This document shows positions 45,892-55,500 of a stretch of 64,000 bases of DNA, piece by piece. The notes under the pieces are model-generated. The model was given only the letters and a program-made list of their open reading frames with translations, ran no database searches and was not told the origin of the DNA. The stretch comes from Delftia acidovorans (GTDB lineage: Bacteria; Pseudomonadota; Gammaproteobacteria; Burkholderiales; Burkholderiaceae_C). The stretch is taken from positions 620,001 through 684,000 of the forward strand of contig JAITUC010000038.1 in the NCBI GenBank assembly GCA_031286585.1, in the 5' to 3' direction. The stretch's first letter is position 1. The number at the start of each line of letters is the position of its first letter. Position numbers and translations under genes: made by a program.

Positions 45892-46045
45892 CGGATTTTC
45901 CTTGTCTTGGTGTCTGTAAAACCTGCCACGGCAAGGCCATTGGCAAGGGACCACTGCACTGTAGAAATCCCGTTGATATCTGGATAGATAGAATTTCAGG
46001 CTTTCAGAATTGCCTCATCAGGCATATCTCAACCGGGTAACCACC
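45892..46045. promoter_or_regulatory. divergent promoter/LysR operator region of the HyuAB operon
   Basis: A 154-base gap between the divergent FAH-family and LysR starts, the classic location for LysR control. It contains the perfect dyad TATCT-4-AGATA (45977-45990) and AT-rich sequence on both sides of it, good candidates for the LysR recognition site and -10 elements. Exact boxes are not certain. Confidence 0.5.
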
Positions 46046-47023
46046 ATGCACCTGCCCAGCGTCAAGCTCTTCCTCGAGGTCTCCGAAGCCGGCAGCATCA
46101 GCAAGGTCGCGGCACGGCGGCACACCGTGCAGTCGCACATCAGCCGGCAGATCAGCGAATTCGAAACATCGCTGGGCGGCCCCTTGCTGCGGCGCACGGG
46201 CCGGGGTGTCACGCTGACGCCGCTGGGCGCGCGGGCCGCGCTGCGGCTGCGCAGCTGGCTCCAGGAGACCGAGCAACTGCAGGAAACGCTACGGGCGGAC
46301 GCAGGCCAGCTCTGGGGAGAGGTGCGGCTGGGCATCGTGCCCTCGGCCGCGCACCCGCTGATGACGCATGTGTTCGACGGGCTGCAGCGCGAGCACCCCG
46401 GCATACGCCTGAACATCACCGAGGCCCAGGGCACGGAGCTCGACGCGCTGCTGGACAGCGGCGCCGTGGACCTCGCCATCCTCTTTCGCTTCGCGCGACC
46501 GGCCGGCGGCGACGAGCGGCTGCTGAGCACCGCGCACAGCTATCTGGTATCGCGCCCTGGCGACCCCTTGACCCTGGCGCCCACCACGGAGTTCGCCGCG
46601 CTCGACGGCCTGCAACTGGTGCTGCCGCGCCGCCCCAGCCATTGGCGCGATGCGCTTGACGAGGCGGCGCACAGCCACGGCTTCCGGCTCGCGGCCGCCG
46701 CCGAGGCCGACTCGCTGACCGTGCAAAAGGAGCTCGTGGCCCATGCGCCGGGCCTCTACTCGGTGATCGGCCCGTATTCCATCGATGCCGAACTGCGCCA
46801 GGGCCGGCTGCAGGCCAGCCGCCTGGTCAACCCCGGCCTGGTACGCCATGTGACCCTGGCCCTGCCCCGGCACGGCAAGCTCACCCAGGCCTGCCGCGTG
46901 GTGGGCGATGCCATCGAGGCATTGACGCAGGCCTGGGGGCAGCAGCTGTCGCCGGGGCCGCTGAGCACTTCGTTGCACCTCGGGGAGCCTGCGCGGCCAA
47001 GGGCCAGGCCCCGTACTCAGTAG
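46046..47023 (+). CDS. LysR-family regulator of the HyuAB operon
   Basis: A 325-residue LysR protein: MHLPSVKLFLEVSEAGSISK, VAARRHTVQSHISRQISEFE (helix-turn-helix), then an effector domain from GEVRLGIVPSAAHPLMTHVF. Divergent orientation from the FAH-HyuAB operon across 154 bases makes it the likely activator, sensing the pathway substrate. ATG 46046 is used rather than 46010. Its 3' end overlaps the convergent GhrA-like gene by 7 bases, so the two transcripts are complementary there. Confidence 0.9.
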   Translation: MHLPSVKLFLEVSEAGSISKVAARRHTVQSHISRQISEFETSLGGPLLRRTGRGVTLTPLGARAALRLRSWLQETEQLQETLRADAGQLWGEVRLGIVPSAAHPLMTHVFDGLQREHPGIRLNITEAQGTELDALLDSGAVDLAILFRFARPAGGDERLLSTAHSYLVSRPGDPLTLAPTTEFAALDGLQLVLPRRPSHWRDALDEAAHSHGFRLAAAAEADSLTVQKELVAHAPGLYSVIGPYSIDAELRQGRLQASRLVNPGLVRHVTLALPRHGKLTQACRVVGDAIEALTQAWGQQLSPGPLSTSLHLGEPARPRARPRTQ

Positions 47024-47979
47024 CCCCTCACCGCATCCACGCCCTGCGGCAGCTCGCCGCTGGCGCGCCAGCGCCGGATGTTGCCCGCCAGGATGTCCGA
47101 TGCCGTCGTGCGGTCCGTGGGCGCCGAGATGTGGGGCAGCACGGTCACGGCGGGGTGCGCCCACTGCCAGGACGCCTCGGGCAGGGGTTCCTGCTCGAAC
47201 ACGTCCAGCACGGCATGGGCCAGGCGACCGCTGTCCAGGGCCGCGCGCAGCGCGGCATCGTCAACGATGGGGCCGCGCGCAAAGTTGATCAGCGAGGCAT
47301 GGGCTGGCAGCGCGGCCAGCGCCTGCGCGCCGACGATGCCGCGCGTCTGCGGCGTGAGCGGCAGCAGGCAGATGAGGATGTCGGTCTGCGCCAGCATGGC
47401 GGGCAGCTCGGCATCGCCCGCATGGCATTGCACGCCGTCCATCTGCCTGGGCGTGCGGCTCCAGCCGCGTACCTTGAAGCCTGCCGACAGCAGCCGCCGC
47501 GCGGCGGCCTCGCCCAGCGCGCCCAGGCCCAGCAGCGACACCGTCCTGTCCTGCGCGCGCACGCCGTCGTGCGCAAGCCATTGGCGCGCGGCCTGCTGCC
47601 GGGCATAGCGCGGCATGTCGCGGTGCAGGTACAGGGTCCAGGCCAGCACGGCCTCGGCCATGGTGTCGGCCAGTTGCGGGTCCACCAGGCGGACGATGTG
47701 CAGATCGGTATCGCCCAGGTCGGCCACCAGGCGCTCCACGCCGGCCCAGACGCTGTGCACCCATTGCAGGCGCGGCAGCGTGCGCAGGTCAGCGGGCTGC
47801 GGGTTGGCGACGATGGCGACCTCGCAGGCCGCGCGCTGGCCGGCGTCCAGCGCGTCGAGGGCGACCACGCGCTCCTCGGGCATGGCGGCCTGCAGGGCCT
47901 GCAGCCAAGCCTGGGCGGCCGGATAGCCGGGCGCGCAGACGAAAGGGATCGGGGAGAGCGAAGCCAACGAACCGCTCAT
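47017..47979 (-). CDS. GhrA-like D-2-hydroxyacid dehydrogenase
   Basis: A 320-residue NAD(P)-dependent dehydrogenase close to glyoxylate/hydroxypyruvate reductase A. It shows the Rossmann motif LLGLGALGEAAARRLLSAGF, INFARGPIVDDAALRAALDS with the catalytic Arg region, and the active-site His in VTVLPHISAPTDRTTASDIL. It would reduce glyoxylate, hydroxypyruvate or a related 2-keto acid. Coupled by a 4-base overlap to the VOC gene upstream, so the two act on the same pathway, and a LysR gene lies divergently beyond that. Confidence 0.9.
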   Translation of the reverse strand: MSGSLASLSPIPFVCAPGYPAAQAWLQALQAAMPEERVVALDALDAGQRAACEVAIVANPQPADLRTLPRLQWVHSVWAGVERLVADLGDTDLHIVRLVDPQLADTMAEAVLAWTLYLHRDMPRYARQQAARQWLAHDGVRAQDRTVSLLGLGALGEAAARRLLSAGFKVRGWSRTPRQMDGVQCHAGDAELPAMLAQTDILICLLPLTPQTRGIVGAQALAALPAHASLINFARGPIVDDAALRAALDSGRLAHAVLDVFEQEPLPEASWQWAHPAVTVLPHISAPTDRTTASDILAGNIRRWRASGELPQGVDAVRGY

Positions 47980-48389
47980 TTGGCGAAGACCTTGTCCAGG
48001 TCGGCGAAGCCCTTGACCTCGATGGGATTGCCGCTGGGGTCGCGGAAGAACATGGTGGCCTGCTCGCCGGGCTCGCCCTCGAAGCGGATGCCAGGCTCCA
48101 GCACGAAATCCACCACGCCACCGGACAGCCGCGCGGCCAGGGCCTTCCAGTCGTCCATGGCCATCACCAGGCCCAGGTGGGGCATGGGCACCATGTGGTC
48201 GCCGACGCGGCCGGTGTTCGTGACCGGGAAGGGCTCGCCCAGGTGCAGCGAGATCTGGTGGCCGAAGAAATCGAAATCCACCCAGGTCTCGGTGCTGCGG
48301 CCTTCCTTGCAGCCGAGCAGCGTGCCGTAGAAGGCACGGGATTCGTCCAGATCGCGGACATGGTAGGCAAGGTGGAAGCTGGTGCGCAT
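47976..48389 (-). CDS. VOC-family protein (glyoxalase/extradiol dioxygenase fold)
   Basis: A 137-residue protein with two beta-alpha-beta-beta-beta repeats: SFHLAYHVRDLDESRAFYGT at the N-terminus, DHMVPMPHLGLVMAMDDWKA in the middle, and FFRDPSGNPIEVKGF at the end. Candidate metal ligands are the His in FHLAYHV, the His in MPHLGLV and the Glu in IEVKG. The type is often annotated as glyoxalase or dioxygenase without tested activity. The stop overlaps the dehydrogenase start. A 131-base gap to the divergent LysR gene holds the promoter. Confidence 0.85.
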   Translation of the reverse strand: MRTSFHLAYHVRDLDESRAFYGTLLGCKEGRSTETWVDFDFFGHQISLHLGEPFPVTNTGRVGDHMVPMPHLGLVMAMDDWKALAARLSGGVVDFVLEPGIRFEGEPGEQATMFFRDPSGNPIEVKGFADLDKVFAK

Positions 48390-48470
48390 GGCTGATCCTT
48401 TTATTGTGCTTGGGGTGCAGGCAGGTTCGCAGGCCGTGGCCTGCCGTGGGTGGCGCGAGCCTAGCAGAGG

Positions 48471-48481
48471 CTTTTCAAAAG
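48471..48481. promoter_or_regulatory. short palindrome, possible LysR box
   Basis: CTTTTCAAAAG, an 11-base odd palindrome, lies in the 131-base gap between the divergent VOC and LysR genes and about 40 bases before the LysR TTG start. Size and place fit a LysR-type recognition site. Only position and symmetry support it. Confidence 0.4.
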
Positions 48482-48520
48482 TGATAGCGTTGATTTCTTT
48501 GCAATCCCAAAGGAAAGCTT

Positions 48521-49375
48521 TTGGAAACGCGCTATCTCAAGAGCCTGATCGCCGTGGTGGACAGCGGCTCCATCGCCGATGCGGCGCGCGCCGAGCACCT
48601 GACCGCCGCCGCCGTGGGCCAGCGCGTGCAGGCGCTGGAGCGCGAACTGGGCTTTGCACTGCTGTCCCGCAGCGGCCATGCGGCCCGCCCCACCCAGGCC
48701 TGCGTGGCCCTGCTGCCGCGCGCGCGGCGCCTGGTGCGCGAGGCCGCGCTGCTGGGCAGCGATGCCAGTGCCGATGGCCTGGCCGGCACGCTGCGCATCG
48801 GCGCCATCTCCACCGCGCTCACGGGCATGCTGCCGGCCGCGCTGCGCAAGCTCACGCAGGCGGCGCCGCAGTGCAGGCCCGTCATCGTGCCGGGCACCTC
48901 GCGCGCCCTGTTCCAGATGCTGCAGGCCGGCGAGCTCGATGCCGCCGTCATCGTGGCGCCTCCTTTCGAACTGCCCAAGGCGCTGCGCAGCGTGCAGCTG
49001 CGCCGCGAGCCGCTGGTGCTGCTGGCTCCGCCCCAGGCTCGCGGCCGGCCTGCCACGCTGCTGCGCAGCCTGCCCTACATACGCTACGACCCCGATGCCT
49101 GGGGTGGCCGCCATGCGGCCGACTGGCTGGCCGACCAGGGCCTGGAGCCCGCGGTGCTGTGCGACCTGGACGCGCTGGAGGCCATCGCCATGCTGGCAGC
49201 CGACGGCATGGGCGTGGGCCTGGTGCCGCGCTGGACAGGCCTGGAACGCTTCATGGGCGACTGCCGCATGCTGCCCATTGCGGGTGCCGCCTATGAGCGC
49301 ACCATACTGCTGGTGACCAGCGCCGATCCCGGCCTGCCGCGCGTGGCGGCCCTGCTGGAGGGCGCACTCGCGTAG
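48521..49375 (+). CDS. LysR-family transcriptional regulator
   Basis: A 284-residue LysR protein: ETRYLKSLIAVVDSGSIADA, ARAEHLTAAAVGQRVQALER (helix-turn-helix) and effector domain GTLRIGAISTALTGMLPAAL. I assign a TTG start at 48521 because AAGGAAAG lies directly ahead at normal spacing and no ATG in frame precedes the conserved region. It is divergent from the VOC/GhrA pair, its probable target. Its stop is 16 bases from the convergent Bug receptor stop. Confidence 0.88.
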   Translation: METRYLKSLIAVVDSGSIADAARAEHLTAAAVGQRVQALERELGFALLSRSGHAARPTQACVALLPRARRLVREAALLGSDASADGLAGTLRIGAISTALTGMLPAALRKLTQAAPQCRPVIVPGTSRALFQMLQAGELDAAVIVAPPFELPKALRSVQLRREPLVLLAPPQARGRPATLLRSLPYIRYDPDAWGGRHAADWLADQGLEPAVLCDLDALEAIAMLAADGMGVGLVPRWTGLERFMGDCRMLPIAGAAYERTILLVTSADPGLPRVAALLEGALA

Positions 49376-49391
49376 GTTGCGGCCTTCGCTC

Positions 49392-50396
49392 TCAATCCGC
49401 CTGCACGTAGCCCGTGACGCGGATCATCTCGCGGTACTTGGCGATCTCGCGCGCATAGGCGGCGGCCGCATCGTCCAGGCCCATGGGCTTGGCGACATCA
49501 CGGCCGTCGGCCTCCAGCTTGGCGATGACCTGCGGGTCCAGCAGGGCCTGGCCTATGGCGTGGTTCAGGCGCTGCTTGACATCCTGCGGCGTGCCTCGCT
49601 TGACGAAGTAGCCCGCCAGGCTGGCGTACTCGAAATCGCGCAGCGCCGGCACTTCGGTGATGCTGGGCACGGCCGACAACACGGCAGGCCGGTTGCGCGA
49701 CAGCACGGCCAGCGCCCGGAAGCGGCCGGTGCGGATCATCTCCAGCATGGAGGCCTGGAACGGCATGATGCTGAAGTCGATCTGGCCGCCGGCCAGGTCC
49801 TGGATCACGGGCGCCGTGCCCGCATAGGGCGCGTGCGTGAACGGCACCTTCACCACCTTGCCCATGTACTCGGTGATCAGGTGGTAGAGCGAGCCCACGC
49901 CCACGGAGCCATAGGTCAGCGAATTGCTCTCGTTGCGCGAGCGCGCCAACGCCAGGAACTCTTCCATGTTCCGGGCCGGCAGGCCCGAGCGCACCAGCAG
50001 CACCAGGTGGGTGACGGTGATGTACTGCAGGTTCTCGAACGCATCGGGCTGGTAGCGCACGGCCTTGTTGGTGAGCGGCGGCAGGATCAGTTCGTTTTGC
50101 GTGCCCTGGAAGAACATGCTGCCATCGGCCTTGGCGCCCAGCACCCGGGACGCGGCAATCGTGCCCGTGGCGCCGCCCAGGTTCTCGACGATCACCTTGG
50201 CCGCCAGCCCGTCACCGATGGGCTTGCTGAGAATGCGGGCGCTGACGTCGCTGGGCCCGCCTGCCGGGTAGGGCACCATCAGGCTGACCGGGCCGGGCGC
50301 CGAGGCCGCGGCAGGCTGCAGCAGCAGGGGCGCCAGCGGCAGGCCGGCGGCGATTTTCAGGAGCGAGCGGCGTGTGGGCAAGGCAAGTGGATTCAT
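49392..50396 (-). CDS. Bug/TctC-family periplasmic solute receptor
   Basis: A 334-residue orphan receptor. A signal segment (LPTRRSLLKIAAGLPLAPLL, Tat-like RRSLLK) precedes VSLMVPYPAGGPSDVSARIL (carboxylate clamp) and KVIVENLGGATGTIAASRVL. No TctAB genes are near. It follows the M20 peptidase gene by 51 bases and probably binds that enzyme's substrate, an N-acyl amino acid or peptide-like carboxylate, or its product. Confidence 0.92.
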   Translation of the reverse strand: MNPLALPTRRSLLKIAAGLPLAPLLLQPAAASAPGPVSLMVPYPAGGPSDVSARILSKPIGDGLAAKVIVENLGGATGTIAASRVLGAKADGSMFFQGTQNELILPPLTNKAVRYQPDAFENLQYITVTHLVLLVRSGLPARNMEEFLALARSRNESNSLTYGSVGVGSLYHLITEYMGKVVKVPFTHAPYAGTAPVIQDLAGGQIDFSIMPFQASMLEMIRTGRFRALAVLSRNRPAVLSAVPSITEVPALRDFEYASLAGYFVKRGTPQDVKQRLNHAIGQALLDPQVIAKLEADGRDVAKPMGLDDAAAAYAREIAKYREMIRVTGYVQAD

Positions 50397-50447
50397 GGAA
50401 GTGCACCAGGCAGTGGCTTGAGGGGGAAGGCGGGAATCAGGCGCGCC

Positions 50448-51635
50448 CTACCACCGGGCATGGGGCAGGCGGGCCATGGTGTGGAGCACCGCCAGGCCGC
50501 GCGGGACGATAGTGTCCACCTCGCAGTACTCGTCGGTGGTGTGGAACTTGCCGCCCACGGGGCCGGTGCCGCACAGCGTGATGGCGCCCAGGCTGGAGGT
50601 CACGCCCGAATCCGCGCAGCCGCCGCTGAACTCGCCCTCGGCCTTGTGGCCCAGCGCACCCAACTCGGCCTGGTACAGCTCGAACAGCTGCTGCGACTGC
50701 GGCGTGGGAACGAAGGGGCGGAACTCGCCGGTGATGTTCAGCGTGGAGCGCGTGCCCTGGATGAAAGACCTGTCGCAGATGCAGCGGATGCGGCCCACCA
50801 GGGACTCGCGCTGGTCCAGGTCGAAGATGCGCAGGTCGATGGCCGCCCTGGCCGACGGCGCCGACGTGTTCACCGACAGGCCGCCCGACACCAGGCCCAC
50901 GTTGACGGTGACGCCCTTGTCCAGGTCGGTGAGCGCATCCAGCGCCACCACCTTGTGCGCCAGCTCCGAGATGGCGCTGATGCCCTCGGCGAAGTTGGCA
51001 CCCGAATGCGCCGCCCTGCCCTCGATCTCCACACCGAAGAACACGCCGCCCTTGCGGCCCGTGACCACGTTGCCCGAGGGCCGGCCCGGCTCCGCATTGA
51101 AGACAAAGCCCGCCTTGCGCGCAAAGGGCTCGATCACGGACTTGCTCAGGGGCGAGCCGATCTCCTCGTCGCAGGTGAACAGGCCCGTGACCTCGGGCGC
51201 AGGCTCCGTGCCGTGCGCCAGCGCAGCCAGCAGGAAGGCGTTCATGACGATGCCCGACTTCATGTCGGCCACGCCCGGGCCGTAGGCCCTGCCGCCTTCG
51301 ACGCGGAACGGCCTGCGCGCCGCCTCGCCTTCGGGAAAGACGGTGTCGCAGTGCCCCATCAGCAGCACGGGCCTGCCCACGGTGCTGCCCGCGTTCACGG
51401 TCACCGAGATCGCTGCCTCCACGCCATCGACGAAATGCGGGCTGACCTGCAGCCCCTGGCTCAGGAAGAAGGCCTCCAGGCGCCGGAATACGCGCGCCAC
51501 GCCAGGCTTGTCGAAGCTGCCCGAATCGATGTTGACGATGTCCGCCAGCAGCGAAAGCATGTTCTCCTGCTGGCCCTTGATCCACTCCGATGCGCTGGCC
51601 GCCCGGTCCGCACTGACAATGGCTTGCTGTGGCAT
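50448..51635 (-). CDS. M20-family metallopeptidase, glutamate carboxypeptidase (CPG2)-like
   Basis: A 395-residue di-zinc amidohydrolase. Ligands and catalytic residues are visible in LLMGHCDTVFPEGEAARRPF (His, Asp), GVADMKSGIVMNAFLL (bridging Asp), TCDEEIGSPLSK (catalytic Glu-Glu pair) and the late FHTTDEYCEVDT (His). The dimerisation insert lies between about residues 190 and 310. CPG2-like enzymes remove C-terminal glutamate from folates or hydrolyse other N-acylated amino acids. No signal peptide is evident, so it is probably cytoplasmic, unlike Pseudomonas CPG2. Divergent IclR control is likely. Confidence 0.9.
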   Translation of the reverse strand: MPQQAIVSADRAASASEWIKGQQENMLSLLADIVNIDSGSFDKPGVARVFRRLEAFFLSQGLQVSPHFVDGVEAAISVTVNAGSTVGRPVLLMGHCDTVFPEGEAARRPFRVEGGRAYGPGVADMKSGIVMNAFLLAALAHGTEPAPEVTGLFTCDEEIGSPLSKSVIEPFARKAGFVFNAEPGRPSGNVVTGRKGGVFFGVEIEGRAAHSGANFAEGISAISELAHKVVALDALTDLDKGVTVNVGLVSGGLSVNTSAPSARAAIDLRIFDLDQRESLVGRIRCICDRSFIQGTRSTLNITGEFRPFVPTPQSQQLFELYQAELGALGHKAEGEFSGGCADSGVTSSLGAITLCGTGPVGGKFHTTDEYCEVDTIVPRGLAVLHTMARLPHARW

Positions 51636-51656
51636 TCGCTGCCTCCATATTTTTTC

Positions 51657-51683
51657 AATACTTGGTATTGTTATTTAATACTT
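51657..51683. promoter_or_regulatory. probable IclR operator in the 71-base divergent promoter
   Basis: Perfect dyad AATAC-TTG-GTATT (51657-51669), followed by a repeat of the half-site AATACTT at 51677-51683, exactly 20 bases (two helical turns) from the first. It lies between the M20 peptidase start (51635) and the IclR start (51707). IclR proteins bind as tetramers to paired sites, so the arrangement fits, though the AT-rich gap also has to hold both promoters. Confidence 0.6.
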
Positions 51684-51706
51684 CAGATTCACAATCAGGT
51701 AAAACG

Positions 51707-52471
51707 ATGATCGAAAACGCGTTGTATGTGGGCTCCGTGGGCAAGGCGTTCCGCGTGCTGGACTGCTTCAAGGGATCGGCGGGCGACCTGAGCCTCACGG
51801 AAATCATGGAGCGCAGCGGCCTGGACAAGAGCGCCGCCCAGCGCTACGCCTACACCCTCAGCGCCGAGGGCTACCTGCAGCAAAACAGCCAGACGCGCCG
51901 CTACCGGCTGGGCGCGGGCGTGCTGGACCTGACCTTCCACTTCCTGCGCACGCATGCGCTGGCCGAGGCGCTCAACCCCCTGCTGCTGCAGCTGTCCAAG
52001 GACACGGAGCAGAAGATCAGCCTGTCGCTGCGCGACGGCGACTGGCTGGTGCATGTGCTGCGCCACCAGACCACCACCGAGCACTACCACGCCTCGCTCG
52101 TGGGCCGGCGCGTGCCCCTGCAATGCACGGCAGGCGGGCGCGCCGTGATGGCCCGGCTGGACGAGGAGGAGGTGGCGCAGCTGCTGGCCCCCGGCCGCCT
52201 GGTGGCCAGCACGCCCAGGACGCTGACCACCGCCAAGGCCGTCCAGGCGGAACTGAAGAAAGTGCGCGAGCGCGGCTACGCCATGGTGGTGGATGAATTC
52301 ATCATGGGCGAGGTCGCGCTGGCCGCCGCCGTGGTCGATGCCGACGGCGTGCCGCTGGGCGCCCTGCACCTGAGCGGCTCGTCAAGCCAGTGGAGCGGTG
52401 CCGACTACGCGAAGAAGTTCTCGCCACTGCTGCTCAACGCCATTGCCCAGTACGAGCGGCGCAACGCCTGA
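51707..52471 (+). CDS. IclR-family transcriptional regulator
   Basis: A 254-residue IclR protein. The N-terminal winged helix reads VGKAFRVLDCFKGSAGDLSL, TEIMERSGLDKSAAQRYAYT, and RRYRLGAGVLDLTFHFL is the linker. The C-terminal effector domain includes LPLQCTAGGRAVMARLDEEE-like VPLQCTAGGRAVMARL and GYAMVVDEFIMGEVALAAAV. It is divergent from the M20 peptidase/Bug receptor unit and probably controls it. ATG 51707 has AGGT at good spacing. A GC-rich hairpin follows the gene. Confidence 0.92.
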   Translation: MIENALYVGSVGKAFRVLDCFKGSAGDLSLTEIMERSGLDKSAAQRYAYTLSAEGYLQQNSQTRRYRLGAGVLDLTFHFLRTHALAEALNPLLLQLSKDTEQKISLSLRDGDWLVHVLRHQTTTEHYHASLVGRRVPLQCTAGGRAVMARLDEEEVAQLLAPGRLVASTPRTLTTAKAVQAELKKVRERGYAMVVDEFIMGEVALAAAVVDADGVPLGALHLSGSSSQWSGADYAKKFSPLLLNAIAQYERRNA

Positions 52472-52492
52472 GGCTGCCAAGGGACTCCGACA

Positions 52493-52522
52493 GGCGCGCA
52501 GGCATGCCCTTGCCTGCGCGCC
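52493..52522. terminator. perfect 12-bp hairpin between convergent IclR and DUF11 genes
   Basis: GGCGCGCAGGCA (52493-52504), loop of six, and exact complement TGCCTGCGCGCC (52511-52522). It lies in the 58-base gap between the IclR stop (52471) and the DUF11 gene stop (52530). No U-tract on either side, but the position between two convergent stops suggests a shared bidirectional terminator. Confidence 0.6.
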
Positions 52523-52529
52523 GCGGGCA

Positions 52530-55500
52530 TCAGCCGCGCAGGCGCCGCCCTTGCAGCGCGGCCCCTGCGGCCAGCAGAAGGCCCAGCAAGGCCAGCATCC
52601 AGGGCGAATCCACGGGGATGGAGGCCGGCGAGGGCGACGGGCCTATGGGCGTGGTGACGGTGCCGGTGCAGCCGGTCTCGCAGGAAGCGTCCCCGCCCCC
52701 CGTCACGTTGGCCGTGTTCACGAGGGTGGTGTTGCCTGCGGACGCCTTGGCCGTCACCGGGATGGTGAAGCTGGCCGACTGCCCCACCGCCAGGCCTGCC
52801 GGCACGATGCAGGCAACGCTCTGCCCGCTGGCCGTGCAGCCGGCAGGCATGGTGCCCAGCGCCAGGCTGGTGGACAGCACGTCGCGCACCGTGGCCTGTG
52901 CGGTGGTGGCGGTCGTGCCGGTGTTGGTCACCGTGAAAACATAGTTGGCGGACTGCCCGGCCAGGAAATTGCCCGAAGAGAAGGTCTTGGCGAGCGAGAG
53001 CTTGGGCGCGTTCACCGGCACCACCACCGTGGGGCTGTCGCAATTGGCCAGGCACAGCGGGTCACCGCCCCCCGTCACATGGGCCGTGTTGATGAGGGAG
53101 GAGCCCGCCGTCCCGGGCCTGGGCACCACCGAAAGCGTGAAGGCGGCCGACGCACCCACGCCCAGCCCCGCAGGCACCGTGCACAGGACGGTCTGGCCGG
53201 AGAGCGCGCACCCGGCAGAGACGCCCGTCACCGTCAGGCCCGACGCCATCTCGTCGCGCACCACGGCGTCCTGCGTGGTGGCCGTCGTGCCCACGTTGCG
53301 CACCGTGATCACGTAGCTGGCGGCCTGCCCCTCGGCGAAGGCGCCGGCCGATGCCGTCTTGCCCACCTCCAGCCTGGGCGACTCCACCGGCGTGGTGACG
53401 GTGTCGCTGTCGCAACGGGCCACGCAGGAAGGGTCGCCCCCGCCCGTCAGGCTGGCTGTATTGGCCAGCGTGGTGTTGGCCGCTGCGGCCTGCGGCGTGA
53501 CGGGGATCACCGCACTCCATTGCGCGCCCGTCGCCAGCCCTGCGGGCACGGTGCAGCTGAGCACCTGGTCCATCACCGAGCACTCTGCCGGCAGGGCGCC
53601 CAGGGTCAGCGTGGAGGCGATCACATCGCGCACAAGGGTGGGCGCCGTGGTGGCCGCCGTGCCCGTGTTCCTCACGGTGAGGGTGTAGTAGGCTGCCTGC
53701 CCCACCACGAACACCGGGCTGGACGCCGTCTTCGCGATCTGCAGTTGCGGCGTATTCACCGGCTCCACCACCTCGTTGCTGCTGCATCCGGACACGCAGG
53801 ACGGATCGCCCCCGCCGTCGACGCGCGCCGTGTTGGAGATGGTGGTGTTGCCGGCGGCCGTCATGGGCGTCACGGGAATGGTGAAGCTCACCTGGCCGCC
53901 GGGCGCGAGGCCCGCCGCTATCGTGCAGGTGACCACCTGGCCCGCCGCCGTGCAGGGGCCCGGCAGCGTGCCGATGGTCAGCGTGGTGGCGATCACATCG
54001 GTGATGCGGGTCTCGGCGATGGTGTCCGCCATGCCCGTGTTCGTCACGGTCAGCACATAGCGCGCAGGCTGGCCGACGATGAAGGCATCGTCGGAGGCGC
54101 GCTTGACGATCCGCAGCCTGGAGGCATTGACGGGCACCAGCACCTCGTTGCTGGTGCAGCCGGCCGCACAGGAAGGATCGCCGCCGCCGCCGACCTGGGC
54201 CACGTTGGAGATCGCCGTGTTGGCCGCCGCCGGCTGGGGCGTCACCGAGATGGCAAAGCTCACCTGGCTGCTGGTCGCCATGCCCGCAGGAATGGTGCAG
54301 CTGACCAGCTGGCCCGCGAACGAACAGCCTGCAGACACGGAATTGATGAGCAGGTTGGCCGCCACCGTGTCGGTGACCGTGGCGGGCGCCGTCGTCGCCG
54401 CCGTGCCCGTGTTGCGCACAGTGAGCACATAGCTGGCGTTCAGGCCCACAACGAAGGACTCCATCGAGGCCGACTTGGCAATGACCAGCCTGGGCGCCTT
54501 CACGGGCACCTGGACCTGGCCGCTGCAGGCGCCGGGGCACAGCGGATCACCGCCGCCCGTGGCCGTTGCGGTGTTGGTCAGCAGGATGTTGGCCACGGTG
54601 GGTGTCACGGGAATGGCAAAGCTGACCTGGCTGCGGGTCGCCAGCCCTGCGGCAATGGTGCAGCTGACCGTCTGGCCGCTGCGCGTGCAGCCCGCCGGCA
54701 GGCTGCCGATGGTCAGGCTGCTGTCCAGCGTATCGCTCACCACGGTGGCCTGCGGCGTTGCCCCGGTTCCCACGTTCTCGACCGTGATGGCATAGCTGGC
54801 CTGCAGGCCGACGATGAAGGAATCCATGGACGCCGACTTGCCTACCTTGAGCCTGGGCTGGCCCACGACGGTGGTCTTGGCGCTGGTGCAGCTGGTGGTG
54901 GCCGCGTCGCACTGCGGCCCGGGCGGCGACGGCGGCAAGGCCGACGCCGCGGGTGGCGCGGGATGCGTTGCTGCGTAGTTGACGATGGAGCCCACGGCCG
55001 GTGCGCTGACCTGGATGCTGAAGGTCTGGCTCGCGCCGCCACCGGCCAGCGTGCCCGGCAGCGTGCAGGTGAGCAGGGCGCCCGGCACATTGAGCGGCGT
55101 GCAGTTGACCGGCGCGCTGGAGGCCGTGGCCGCCACGCCCGGCGGCAACTGGTCCTGCACCACGGGGTTGCTGATCGCGGCGGCGCCGCCCGTGCGGTAG
55201 TTGGTCAGCGTGAGCTGGTAGGCAAAGCCCTGCCCAACGAGGACGGAGTTCGGGCCGGACTTTTCCACCACGACCTGGCCCTGGCGCTGGTTCACGAAGG
55301 TGCTGGAGTTGTTGGCCGGGTTGGTGTCGTTGATGGTGATGGCTGCCGTGTTGGTGATGCTGTTCGTCCCCGATGCCGGCGTCACCTGGAAGCGGTAGAG
55401 CAGGTAGTCGCCCGCGGTTGGCGGCACATGCGCCGCCCCGCCGCTGCTGTTCACCGGCAGGGCGCCGGTCCTCATCGACAGTGCCCTGCCGTTGGCCACC

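Noticed and set aside
52645..54860. Tandem array as a possible CRISPR or mobile repeat
   Set aside because: Units are ~370 bases, in frame and encode DUF11 domains. There are no short identical repeats with unique spacers.
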